From Azospira sp035255085 (GTDB lineage Bacteria; Pseudomonadota; Gammaproteobacteria; Burkholderiales; Rhodocyclaceae), in assembly GCA_035255085.1 (NCBI GenBank), contig DATEZY010000113.1, positions 17,584 through 81,583 on the forward strand: DNA of 64,000 nt. The letters are read 5' to 3'. The stretch's first letter is position 1. The number at the start of each line of letters is the position of its first letter. Below, in pieces: positions 8,180 to 17,394 of this stretch. The position numbers and the translations under genes are program-made. Under the pieces are notes generated by a model. The model was not told the origin of the DNA, searched no databases, and worked only from the letters and a program-made list of their open reading frames with translations.

Positions 8180-8949
8180 GCGCCCCCCTGCTGGAAGCTC
8201 GCCGGCTCACGGTCAGCATCGGCGGCAAGGAAGTCTGCCGCGATCTGGACCTCGCGCTGGCCCGGGGGCAACGGCTGGCCATCCTGGGGCGCAACGGCGC
8301 CGGCAAATCCACCCTGCTGTCTACGCTGGCCGGGCTGCGCCCCGCAGCTGCTGGCGAAGTGCTGCTGGCCGATCACAGCTACGCCGAGCTGGGGCCGCGC
8401 CCCGCCGCCCGGTTGCGGGGCTGGATGGCGCAAAGCCAGGCCGACCCGTTCGCCTCCACTGTCCTGGAAACCGCCCTGGCCGGCCGCCATCCGCACCTGG
8501 GCCGCTGGCAGTGGGAATCAGCGGAAGACACCCGTCTGGCCCGGGACGCCCTGGCCCAGGTGGGACTGGCAGACCTGGAAGAGCGGGAAACCCCCACCCT
8601 GTCCGGGGGGGAACGCCAGCGCCTGTCCTTTGCCACCCTGCTGACTCAGGCCCCGACCCTCTACCTCCTGGACGAGCCCCTGGCCCACCTGGACCTGAAC
8701 CACCAGATCACCCTGCTCGACCTGCTGGCCGCCAAGTCCCGGGACGAGGCCGTGGGCTGCATCATGGTGCTGCACGACCCCGGCCTGGCCTTCCGCTACT
8801 GCGACCAGGCCCTGCTGCTGCACGGTGACGGCTCCTGGGAGGCCGGCACTGTGGCCCAAGCCCTCACGGCAGAAAACCTTTCCCGCCTCTATGGCCACCC
8901 CCTCAAGGAAATCGCCGACGGCAAGAGCCGCTGGTTCATTCCCTGCTGA
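8176..8949 (+). CDS. btuD: Cobalamin ABC transporter ATPase BtuD
   Basis: 257 residues. Walker A GRNGAGKST (about residue 39), signature LSGGERQRL (about 146) and Walker B LYLLDEPLAHLD (about 166) are intact, so it should be an active ATPase. It powers uptake of cobalamin through BtuC. It overlaps btuC by 4 bases (ATGA). The neighbouring btuB and btuC distinguish it from iron-siderophore ATPases of the same family. Confidence 0.93.
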   Translation: MSAPLLEARRLTVSIGGKEVCRDLDLALARGQRLAILGRNGAGKSTLLSTLAGLRPAAAGEVLLADHSYAELGPRPAARLRGWMAQSQADPFASTVLETALAGRHPHLGRWQWESAEDTRLARDALAQVGLADLEERETPTLSGGERQRLSFATLLTQAPTLYLLDEPLAHLDLNHQITLLDLLAAKSRDEAVGCIMVLHDPGLAFRYCDQALLLHGDGSWEAGTVAQALTAENLSRLYGHPLKEIADGKSRWFIPC

Positions 8950-8970
8950 ACCCATTATCGAGATAAATCC

Positions 8971-9582
8971 ATGCCCGACCTGCCCGACACCGCCAACGAC
9001 CGCCACCACGCCCGCATGGCCCGCAAGAAGGAAGTCGTGGATGCCAAGATTGCCAATGCCAAGACCGAACGGGGCGTCCTGCTGGTGCATACCGGCACCG
9101 GCAAGGGCAAGAGTTCCGCCGCCTTCGGCCTGGTGGCCCGGGCTCTGGGCCACGGGCAGCAAGTGGCGGTGATCCAGCTGGTGAAGAGCCGCTCCGATAC
9201 CGGCGAGGAAGGCTTCTTCCGGAATGTGCCCCAGGTGCGCTGGCACGTCATGGGCGAAGGTTTCACCTGGGAAACCCAGGACAAGGACAAGGACACCCGG
9301 GCCGCCCAGGCCGCCTGGGCCCTGGCCAAGACCTACCTGGCAGATCCGGCTATCGGCCTGGTAGTGCTGGATGAGCTGACCTACGCCTTCAAGTACGGCT
9401 GGCTCGACCTGGGCGAGGTGCTCGCCACCCTGGCCGCCCGGCCGCCCCAGCAGCATGTGGTGATCACCGGCCGCGGCGCCCCGGAAGCCCTGGTGGCCGC
9501 CGCCGACACCGTCACCGACATGACCATGGTCAAGCATGCCTTCAAGGCCGGCGTCGCCGCCATGCCCGGCATCGAATTCTGA
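8971..9582 (+). CDS. cobO: Cob(I)yrinic acid a,c-diamide adenosyltransferase
   Basis: 203 residues of the CobA/CobO/BtuR type. The P-loop GTGKGKSSAAFGL (about residues 35-47) binds ATP, and VVLDELTYAFKYGWLD is the conserved Walker-B-like segment. The enzyme attaches the 5'-deoxyadenosyl ligand to Co(I) corrinoids, either in de novo synthesis or in salvage. It lies 21 bases after btuD in the riboswitch-controlled operon. The last codons plus stop are tandemly duplicated in the DNA (9570-9595), which does not change the protein. Confidence 0.94.
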   Translation: MPDLPDTANDRHHARMARKKEVVDAKIANAKTERGVLLVHTGTGKGKSSAAFGLVARALGHGQQVAVIQLVKSRSDTGEEGFFRNVPQVRWHVMGEGFTWETQDKDKDTRAAQAAWALAKTYLADPAIGLVVLDELTYAFKYGWLDLGEVLATLAARPPQQHVVITGRGAPEALVAAADTVTDMTMVKHAFKAGVAAMPGIEF

Positions 9583-9595
9583 CATCGAATTCTGA
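9570..9595 (+). repeat. 13-bp perfect tandem duplication at the cobO stop
   Basis: CATCGAATTCTGA occurs at 9570-9582 and again at 9583-9595. The first copy contains the end of cobO and its TGA; the second is in the same register (13 bp, so shifted frame) and lies in the short gap before cobB. It looks like a recent slippage duplication. Confidence 0.9.
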
Positions 9596-9612
9596 AACTC
9601 CGAGGACACCCC

Positions 9613-10914
9613 ATGCCCAGCTGCCCCGCCCTCCTCGTCGCCGCCCCCGCCTCCGGCCAAGGCAAGACCACCGTGGTCGCCGCCCTGGCCCGGCTCCATG
9701 CCCGCCAGGGACGGCGGGTCAAGGTCTTCAAGTGCGGCCCGGACTTCCTCGACCCCCAGATTCACCAGATGGCCAGCGGCCAGACCTGCGACAACATCGA
9801 CTTTCGCCTTGGCGGCGAGGCCGATGCCCGCTGGCGCCTGGCCAAGGCAGCGGCTGAGAACGACCTGATCCTGGTGGAAGGGGTGATGGGCCTCAACGAC
9901 GGCGAGCCATCCGCCGCCACCCTGGCCAGACTGCTTGGCCTGCCGGTGCTGCTGGTGCTGGACGCCTCGGCCATGGCCGGCTCCTTCGGCGCCGTCGCCT
10001 TCGGTCTCAAGCACTATCGGGAAGAGCGATGTGGCGGCGCGCCGATCACCGCCGTGCTGGCCAACCGGGTAGGCAGCGACTATCACGCCAAGCTCTGCCG
10101 CAACACCCTGGATGAAAACGACATGGCCTGGTACGGCCACCTGCCCCGGGACACGGAGGCCGCCATGCCGGAACGCCACCTGGGCCTCCTGCCGGCGGCG
10201 GAAATCGCCGACCTCGAGCAGCGCCTGGAACGCATGGCCGACCACCTGGCCGCCACCCCGGCCGCCCAGCTGCCTCCCGCCGTGGATTTCGCCCCGGCGA
10301 CGCCACCCCAATGGCCGCCCCTCCTGTCCGGCAAGACCATCGCCGTGGCCAACGATGCCGCCTTCTGCTTCGCCTACCCCGCCAACCGGGAATGCCTTCT
10401 CGGCATGGGCGCCCGGCTGGTGGATTTTTCCCCCTTGCACGACGCGGCCCTGCCCGAATGCGACGCCGCTTGGCTGCCTGGCGGCTACCCGGAACTGCAC
10501 ACCGCCACCATCGCCGCCAATCGCCCCATGGCGGCCAGCCTCAAGGCCCACGTAGAAGCCGGCAAACCGCTGCTGGCCGAATGCGGCGGCATGATGGCCC
10601 TGTTCGATACCCTGGTGAGCGTGGAAGGCGCGGCCACTCCAGCCTTCGGCCTGCTGCCCGGCGAGACCCGCATGCAGAAGAAGCTCGCCGCCCTGGGCCT
10701 GATGGATGCGGAACTGCCGGAGGGCCGCCTGAGCGGCCACAGCTTCCATTACTCGACCTGCACCACCCCTCTGGAACCCATGGTGCGGGCCGAGAAGCGG
10801 GTCGGCAATACGCCGGGGGAGCCGATCTACCGCCAGCGGCGCCTCACCGCCTCCTACGTGCACTTCTACTTCCCGGCCAACCCGGAGGCGACGGCCAAGC
10901 TCCTGGCCAAATGA
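9613..10914 (+). CDS. cobB: Cobyrinate a,c-diamide synthase
   Basis: 433 residues, CbiA/CobB family. The N-terminal DTBS-like ATP-binding domain has APASGQGKTTVVAALA (residues 8-23) and KCGPDFLDPQIH. The C-terminal class I amidotransferase domain has the nucleophile in LLAECGGMMALFD (about residue 325). It uses glutamine and ATP to amidate the a and c side chains of cobyrinate. GGAC-type spacing after cobO (30 bases) keeps it in the same operon. It could act on hydrogenobyrinate in aerobic pathways; the pathway variant cannot be told here. Confidence 0.93.
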   Translation: MPSCPALLVAAPASGQGKTTVVAALARLHARQGRRVKVFKCGPDFLDPQIHQMASGQTCDNIDFRLGGEADARWRLAKAAAENDLILVEGVMGLNDGEPSAATLARLLGLPVLLVLDASAMAGSFGAVAFGLKHYREERCGGAPITAVLANRVGSDYHAKLCRNTLDENDMAWYGHLPRDTEAAMPERHLGLLPAAEIADLEQRLERMADHLAATPAAQLPPAVDFAPATPPQWPPLLSGKTIAVANDAAFCFAYPANRECLLGMGARLVDFSPLHDAALPECDAAWLPGGYPELHTATIAANRPMAASLKAHVEAGKPLLAECGGMMALFDTLVSVEGAATPAFGLLPGETRMQKKLAALGLMDAELPEGRLSGHSFHYSTCTTPLEPMVRAEKRVGNTPGEPIYRQRRLTASYVHFYFPANPEATAKLLAK

Positions 10915-10916
10915 AA

Positions 10917-10942
10917 AGAGCGCAGCTTTTGGGCTGCGCTCT
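10917..10942. terminator. Hairpin terminator between cobB and the J-domain gene
   Basis: A perfect 10-bp stem (10917-10926 with 10933-10942) has a 6-base loop, right after the cobB stop. The T-rich side lies on the minus strand (TTTTCAT), so it fits best as the end of the convergent 10985-11695 gene, but may serve both. Confidence 0.7.
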
Positions 10943-10984
10943 CGACGCTGCTGGCCGGATTAACCAGCTGGTGGCCAGGCCAGG

Positions 10985-11695
10985 TCAGTGGGGATCCAGG
11001 CTCACCACCCGGCCCCGGTTCGGGCTGTATTGCTCCCGCTGCAGGCGCCGTAGTTCGGCTTCCTGCTGGTAGGCGCGCTGGCGGGCGTCGTTGGCCTCCT
11101 GGCGCTTACGCGCATCCTGCTCGTACTGTTCCCGTTGGGCCTGTTGCTGCTGCAAGCGCTCGTTCTGGATGCGGCGGTTCTCCGCTTCCCGATTGAAGCG
11201 CTCAAACTCCGCCTTTTCCTGACGTTCCCGGTTTTGCGCATCCATCTGCTGCTGCCGCGCCAGGCGGGCCTCCTGCTCGGTGGCGACCTGCTGCTGGGCA
11301 TTTTCCAGGACCTGCACCGCCCGCATCTGCACCTCGTGCTCATGCTGAATGCGCAGTCTCTCCCGCTCCCGGGCATTGTTGGAATAAAGCACCAGCCCGC
11401 CGATGGCCAGGACACCGATCAGCAGAATTTTCTTCAGCCCGAAGGACTCCGCGACGGAAGTCGGGGCAGAGCTATAGACGACGGTCGGCTCCGGTGCGAA
11501 CAGCTTCTGGTTATAAAGCTGGCGCTTGATCGGATCGGACAGGACCCCGTAGGCCTCCTTGATCGCAATCAGCCGCACCCGCTCGTTTTCCCCCTGGCTC
11601 TGGCTGATTTCGGCCAGCAAGCCGGCATAAGCAGTTTCAATCTGCGCCGCCGACGCATCGTGCGCAACACCGAGAATGGAATATAAAGTTTTCAT
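10985..11695 (-). CDS. DnaJ-like membrane protein with degenerate J domain
   Basis: 236 residues, start chosen at MKTLYSILGVAHDASAAQIE with AGGGGA just upstream. Residues 1-66 align with a J domain (YSILGV, AIKEAYGVLSDPIKRQLYN), but the loop that should carry HPD reads LLAEISQSQGEN, so stimulation of DnaK is unlikely. One membrane span follows (about 88-105). The rest (about 106-225) is a long Gln/Glu/Arg-rich coiled coil facing either the cytoplasm or periplasm. Such proteins may be scaffolds; the function is unknown. Confidence 0.75.
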   Translation of the reverse strand: MKTLYSILGVAHDASAAQIETAYAGLLAEISQSQGENERVRLIAIKEAYGVLSDPIKRQLYNQKLFAPEPTVVYSSAPTSVAESFGLKKILLIGVLAIGGLVLYSNNARERERLRIQHEHEVQMRAVQVLENAQQQVATEQEARLARQQQMDAQNRERQEKAEFERFNREAENRRIQNERLQQQQAQREQYEQDARKRQEANDARQRAYQQEAELRRLQREQYSPNRGRVVSLDPH

Positions 11696-11914
11696 GGTTC
11701 CCCTAAACCCCCGATTCACAGCCCCCGCAGCAACGGGGCTCCGCCATTATTTTTTATAATTTTGGCATAGGCTAGAGGAATGAAAAAGACAAGGTCATAG
11801 GACCCCTACCGGGAAGCTGCCAAGTCCACTTCCATAGCTCCATGTTTGCCAGCCAGGCCAGCACGGTTTTCCCCCGGCTCCATCTCCGGCTGCATCTCTG
11901 GCATCATTCCGGCC

Positions 11915-12139
11915 ATGAAAAATCTGCCCCTCAGCTTCCTCGCCATGGAAGCCCTCGGTCTGCTCTGCCTCCTGCCTGCCCTGGCCAGCCTGGCCGGCGT
12001 CGGCGGCGCCCTGCATCCCATTCTGGCCGATAGCGGCGCCGGCATTGCCCTGCTGGTGACCGCCGTCTCCCTGATCATTTCCGGCTTTTTCCCCTTCGTC
12101 CTGCGCCGCCTCATGGTGCGGGAGGAGCAGGGCGACTAG
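11915..12139 (+). CDS. Small two-span membrane protein, unknown function
   Basis: 74 residues from the ATG at 11915 (MKNLPLSFLAMEALGLLCLL). Two hydrophobic helices (about residues 8-28 and 40-63) are followed by a basic, charged tail (RRLMVREEQGD), suggesting an inner-membrane hairpin with both ends in the cytoplasm. Upstream in-frame start at 11846 would add a low-complexity stretch and is less likely. No family recognised. It converges on the flavin-reductase gene with an 8-base gap, and 11700-11914 holds no other gene. Confidence 0.5.
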   Translation: MKNLPLSFLAMEALGLLCLLPALASLAGVGGALHPILADSGAGIALLVTAVSLIISGFFPFVLRRLMVREEQGD

Positions 12140-12147
12140 CTGGCGCT

Positions 12148-12696
12148 TCAGCGCATGGCCGACGCCAGGCGCAAGCCCGGCCCGGCGACGAAAAACTTGC
12201 CCCAGCCCCGGTGGTGCAGGGTGCGGGGCCGACGCCGCCCCTTGGCGACCCAGGCAGCCACCACCTCCAGCACGAACAGGTTGTAACGCTCGACCCAGCC
12301 GTCGTCGTGCACGATGCATTCCAGGCTGGCATAGCACTCGTCGATCAGGGGGGCGCCGACCCGGGAGGCCGGCAGTGGGGTCAGGCCGGTAGCCTTGAAC
12401 TTGTCGCTACGGCTGCCATGGCTGTTGCCGCAGGCCACCACCTGGGTGGCGATATCGACGGTGGGGATGTTGAGCACGCACTCGCCGCTGGCCCGCAGCA
12501 GTTCGAAGCTGTAGTCGTTGGCGCTGACCAGGCAGGCCACCAGGGGCGGCTCGAACTCCATCATCATGTGCCAGGAGAGGGCCATGACATTGGGGCGCAG
12601 GCCCTTGCTGCCGACACCCGCCGTGGTGAGCAGCAGCACCGGGCCCGGCTCCAGGAGCCCATAGACCTCGCCCAGGGGCAGGGATTTTTTCTCCAT
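12148..12696 (-). CDS. Flavin reductase-like FMN-binding protein (possible corrinoid reductase)
   Basis: 182 residues. I chose the ATG at 12696 (MEKKSLPLGEVYGLL) because GGGAGG lies 8 bases upstream. The fold is the split-barrel flavin reductase type (NVMALSWHMMMEFEPPLVACL, FVLNIP-like segment, ECYASLECIVHDD), which binds FMN. The family includes generic NAD(P)H:flavin reductases and the CobR co(II)rrin reductases. It lies 102 bases after btuF on the same strand, at the end of a cobalamin operon, so reduction of Co(II) corrinoid for CobO is an attractive inference. Without tests it remains a flavin reductase family member. Confidence 0.8.
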   Translation of the reverse strand: MEKKSLPLGEVYGLLEPGPVLLLTTAGVGSKGLRPNVMALSWHMMMEFEPPLVACLVSANDYSFELLRASGECVLNIPTVDIATQVVACGNSHGSRSDKFKATGLTPLPASRVGAPLIDECYASLECIVHDDGWVERYNLFVLEVVAAWVAKGRRRPRTLHHRGWGKFFVAGPGLRLASAMR

Positions 12697-12798
12697 GCTG
12701 GCTTCCTCCCGCACGCCAGCCCCGGCGGGGCCGACCCACTCATCATAGGCCAGGGAAGAACCGCCGCAAGCCGCCAGCTGCGGCAGGCGGCAAGACAG

Positions 12799-13704
12799 CT
12801 AGCGGGACGGGACCGGGCGATGGCTGCGGGCCGTCTCTAGGTGCTGGCAGAGGCGTTCGGCGCCTTCCAGGAGGCGCGGCGTGTGGCGCTGGATCAGCTC
12901 CGGCGGCACGAAAAAGAGGTTGTCGCGTACCACTGCAGTCATTTGTTTCCAGCGCTTCCAGTCATCCAGCCAGTCCGGCCGGGACTCGCCCATGCCGCTG
13001 GCGACAATGGCCTCCGGATTGGCCGCCAGCACCGCCTCCTCGCTCACCTTGGAGGCGAGCTGGGTCAGGTTGCCGAAAACGTTGTCGCCGCCGCATAGGC
13101 GGATGGCGTCAGAGATGATCTGGCCGCCGCCCACGGTCATCAGGGGCTGTTTCCAGATCTGGTAGAAGGTCCGCACCGGGGGGCGACTGGAATACCGACG
13201 GCGCAGCTCCGCCAGTTTGTTGTGATAGCGGGCAGCGGCGACATTGGCGACGCTGCCGCTACCGGCTAGCTGGCCGAACTTTTCCAATTGTCCGGCCACA
13301 TCGTCGATATGGTTGGGCTGGGAGAGGAACACCGGAATGCCCATGGCCTTGAGCTTGGCCACCTGGCCCGGGGCATTGCCGCTGTCCCAGGCGATCACCA
13401 GGTCCGGCTTGAGGGCGGCCACTGCCTCCAGGTCGATGTGGGAGTAGCCCCCGACCCGGGGCAGTTTCTTCGCCGCGTCCGGGTAGTCGCTGTAATCCAC
13501 CGTACCCACCAAGCGCTCGCCGGCACCGGCGGCATAGAGGTTTTCCGTGACGTGGGGCGCCAGGCTGACAATGCGCCGGGCCGGCTGGGCCAGACGCACG
13601 GTGGCGCCGGTGTCGTCCTGCAGCAGGATCTCGGCCCGGGCCGGTGCTACGGCCAACAACACCAGGGCGAGTAGCGCCAAGCAAGCGGCCCTCAGGCGGC
13701 CCAT
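12799..13704 (-). CDS. btuF: Periplasmic cobalamin-binding protein BtuF
   Basis: 301 residues. The ATG at 13704 overlaps the stop of the upstream gene (TGATG) and opens a signal peptide (MGRLRAACLALLALVLLAVAPARA, cut before EILL). The class III solute-binding fold is evident: RIVSLAPHVTENLYAAGAGERLVG, VDYSDYPDAAKKLPRVGGYSHIDLEAVAALKPDLVIAW. These are typical BtuF sequences and deliver cobalamin to BtuCD. It is encoded away from btuCD but within a second cobalamin operon. Confidence 0.9.
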   Translation of the reverse strand: MGRLRAACLALLALVLLAVAPARAEILLQDDTGATVRLAQPARRIVSLAPHVTENLYAAGAGERLVGTVDYSDYPDAAKKLPRVGGYSHIDLEAVAALKPDLVIAWDSGNAPGQVAKLKAMGIPVFLSQPNHIDDVAGQLEKFGQLAGSGSVANVAAARYHNKLAELRRRYSSRPPVRTFYQIWKQPLMTVGGGQIISDAIRLCGGDNVFGNLTQLASKVSEEAVLAANPEAIVASGMGESRPDWLDDWKRWKQMTAVVRDNLFFVPPELIQRHTPRLLEGAERLCQHLETARSHRPVPSR

Positions 13705-14708
13705 CACAGGTCCTTCTTCAGTTCGTCCAGGGCGGCGGTCAGGCGCTGCCATTCCGCCTCGCTGCCGGGCAGGCCGAAGCGCAGGCTGGAAGAGCCGTCC
13801 ACTTCGAGGAACAGGCGCACCAGGATGCCGCGCCTGGCCAGCTCCTCATGCACCCAGTCGGCCCGGGGATGGGGCAGCCAGCGGAACAGGGGGGTACCGG
13901 TGTTAGCCCCCAGGGTCACCTGCAGCAGGGTTTCCAGGCGTGAGGAGGCGGCCGCCAGATCACGGCCCATGTCGGCCTGCCACAACCGGTCCTGCAAGGC
14001 TGCAGTGGCCACGGCCCGGGCCGGACCGCTCACCGCCCAGGGGCCGATGGCCTCGGCCAGGGCTTCGAGCAGCTCCGGGCGGGCGATGGCAAAACCGACC
14101 CGGGCCCCGGCCAGGCCGAAGAACTTGCCCAGGGAGCGCAGCACCACCACATTGGGCGCGGTCTTGGTCCCCGCCAGGTCGGCCAGGGAATCCCTAGGGT
14201 CGGCATCGGCGAAGGCCTCGTCCACCACCAGCAGACCGCCCCGCTTGGCCAGGGCCCGGGCAGCGGCGCGCAGGCGGCGGGCGGTGATACGCTCGCCGGT
14301 GGGGTTGTTGGGATTCACCACCACCACCACGTTGTGCTCCGCCGCCACGGCTTCCAGTCGGGCCGGAGGGAAGGGGGTCACGGCCCATTCGGCCTTGACC
14401 CAGGCGGCGGCGTGCTCGGCATAGGAAGGGGCAAGCACCGCCGCCCGCCCCGGCGGCAGCAGCTTGGGCAGGGTCTGGATGGCCGCCTGGGAGCCCGGCA
14501 GCGGCAGCAGGTGCTGAGCACCGAAGTAGGCCCGGGCCGCCGCTTCCAGCCCATCCTCGTCCTCCGGCAGGCGGTGCCAGGCGCTGTCCGGCACCGGAGG
14601 CACCGGGTAGAGCCAGGGGTTGATGCCGGTGGACAGGTCCAGCCAGTCCGTCAGGGGAATGCCCCATTGTTGCGCCGCCTGGCGCAGGCGTCCGCCATGT
14701 TCAAGCAT
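13704..14708 (-). CDS. cobC: L-threonine-O-3-phosphate decarboxylase (CobD/CobC type)
   Basis: 334 residues, class I/II aminotransferase fold with PLP. Landmarks are VNPNNPTGERI, VVDEAFADADP and the PLP lysine in LRSLGKFFGLAGARVGFAI. It makes (R)-1-amino-2-propanol phosphate, the linker of the nucleotide loop. The start overlaps the end of cbiB by 8 bases and the stop overlaps btuF. Naming differs between lineages: cobC in Pseudomonas, cobD in Salmonella. Histidinol-phosphate aminotransferase is the similar alternative, ruled out by context. Confidence 0.9.
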   Translation of the reverse strand: MLEHGGRLRQAAQQWGIPLTDWLDLSTGINPWLYPVPPVPDSAWHRLPEDEDGLEAAARAYFGAQHLLPLPGSQAAIQTLPKLLPPGRAAVLAPSYAEHAAAWVKAEWAVTPFPPARLEAVAAEHNVVVVVNPNNPTGERITARRLRAAARALAKRGGLLVVDEAFADADPRDSLADLAGTKTAPNVVVLRSLGKFFGLAGARVGFAIARPELLEALAEAIGPWAVSGPARAVATAALQDRLWQADMGRDLAAASSRLETLLQVTLGANTGTPLFRWLPHPRADWVHEELARRGILVRLFLEVDGSSSLRFGLPGSEAEWQRLTAALDELKKDL

Positions 14709-15672
14709 GGAAAGCCTTTCCGATCAGGCCGGCCACCAGGGCCAGCAGGGGATGGGTAACGACGATGACCGCCAGCCAGATGGCCACGCCACGCTGCACC
14801 AGGCTGGACGCCCGGTCGATGTCGAAGGCGGCGGCCGGGCGTCCAGCCCCCAGGGGGGGACGCAGCTCCTCCTGACCGTGGTAGATGGCGGCACCGCCCA
14901 GCAGCACCCCCAGGGAACCGGCGCCGGCGGCCATCACCGGGCCGGCGTTGGGGCTTTCCCAGGTGGGGGCCTGGGCCTTCCAGCAATCCAGGGCCTGGCG
15001 GGTGTTGCCGAGCCAGGCGTAGGTCAGGGCGGTGAGGCGGGCCGGGAGCCAGTTGAGCAGGTCGTCGAGGCGGGCGGCGGCCCAACCAAAGTGCAGGAAA
15101 CGCTCGTTCTTGTAGCCCCACATGGCATCCAGGGTATTGGCCAGGCGGAACAGCAAGGCCCCGGGGCCGCCGAGCAGGGCGAACCAGAACAGGGTGCCGA
15201 AGATGGCGTCGTTGCCGTTCTCCAGCACCGATTCGACGCAGGCCTTGGCCACCCCGGGTTCATCCAGGGCCGACGTGTCGCGACTGACCATGTAGCCCAC
15301 CTTCTGCCGCGCCGTGGCCAGGTCACCGCCGGCCAGGGGCACGGCCACGGCGTCGGCGTGTTCCTTCAGGCTGCGGGCACCGAGGGCGAAGTAGAGCAGG
15401 CCGGCGTGGGCCAGGAGGCCAAGCCAGGGGGTGCTGGCTGCCCAGGCGCCGAGCAGGGCCAGGGGCAGCACGGCGCAGCACCAGGCCAGGAGGCCGAAAC
15501 CGCGCAGGGCGGCACGGGAGGCGGCGGCGGGGGGCGGGCGCAATGCCTTTTCCAGCAGGTTGGCCCAGCGGCCGAAGGCCACCAGGGGATGGCCCCGGCG
15601 CGGCTCCCCGAGCAGGCGGTCGAGGCCGACGCCAAGGAGCGCGGCAAGGGGCAGGGCAAACCAGCTGAGCAT
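14701..15672 (-). CDS. cbiB: Adenosylcobinamide-phosphate synthase CbiB/CobD
   Basis: 323 residues, integral membrane protein. The family N-terminal motif is present (LDRLLGEPRRGHPLVAFGRW), as are ENGNDAIFGTLFWFALLGGPG and the C-terminal hydrophobic block. It amidates adenosylcobyric acid with aminopropanol phosphate. First gene of a minus-strand operon cbiB-cobC-btuF and possibly the flavin reductase. It diverges from cobQ; the 145-base gap should hold both promoters and shows no riboswitch. Confidence 0.92.
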   Translation of the reverse strand: MLSWFALPLAALLGVGLDRLLGEPRRGHPLVAFGRWANLLEKALRPPPAAASRAALRGFGLLAWCCAVLPLALLGAWAASTPWLGLLAHAGLLYFALGARSLKEHADAVAVPLAGGDLATARQKVGYMVSRDTSALDEPGVAKACVESVLENGNDAIFGTLFWFALLGGPGALLFRLANTLDAMWGYKNERFLHFGWAAARLDDLLNWLPARLTALTYAWLGNTRQALDCWKAQAPTWESPNAGPVMAAGAGSLGVLLGGAAIYHGQEELRPPLGAGRPAAAFDIDRASSLVQRGVAIWLAVIVVTHPLLALVAGLIGKAFHA

Positions 15673-15817
15673 GGGATAATCCGTTTTTTAGCCAAGCAGC
15701 GCCGACGACAGGCAGCGGACCGTCCCTGGCCAGCCTCCCACCGACAGTAGTTGTCGGACGGCAAGGGGAAAAAAGGGACTCAGGCCGCGCTTCTCGGCGC
15801 AAAACACCGGATTTTAA

Positions 15818-17302
<1,485 letters not shown>

Positions 17303-17394
17303 CTCCTGGCCGAGGACGAATTGAGCGAGATTGGGCGATAATGATCGGCCGGCCACTCATACCGCCCCTGGCATTGCCACAGGATCTCCACCCC

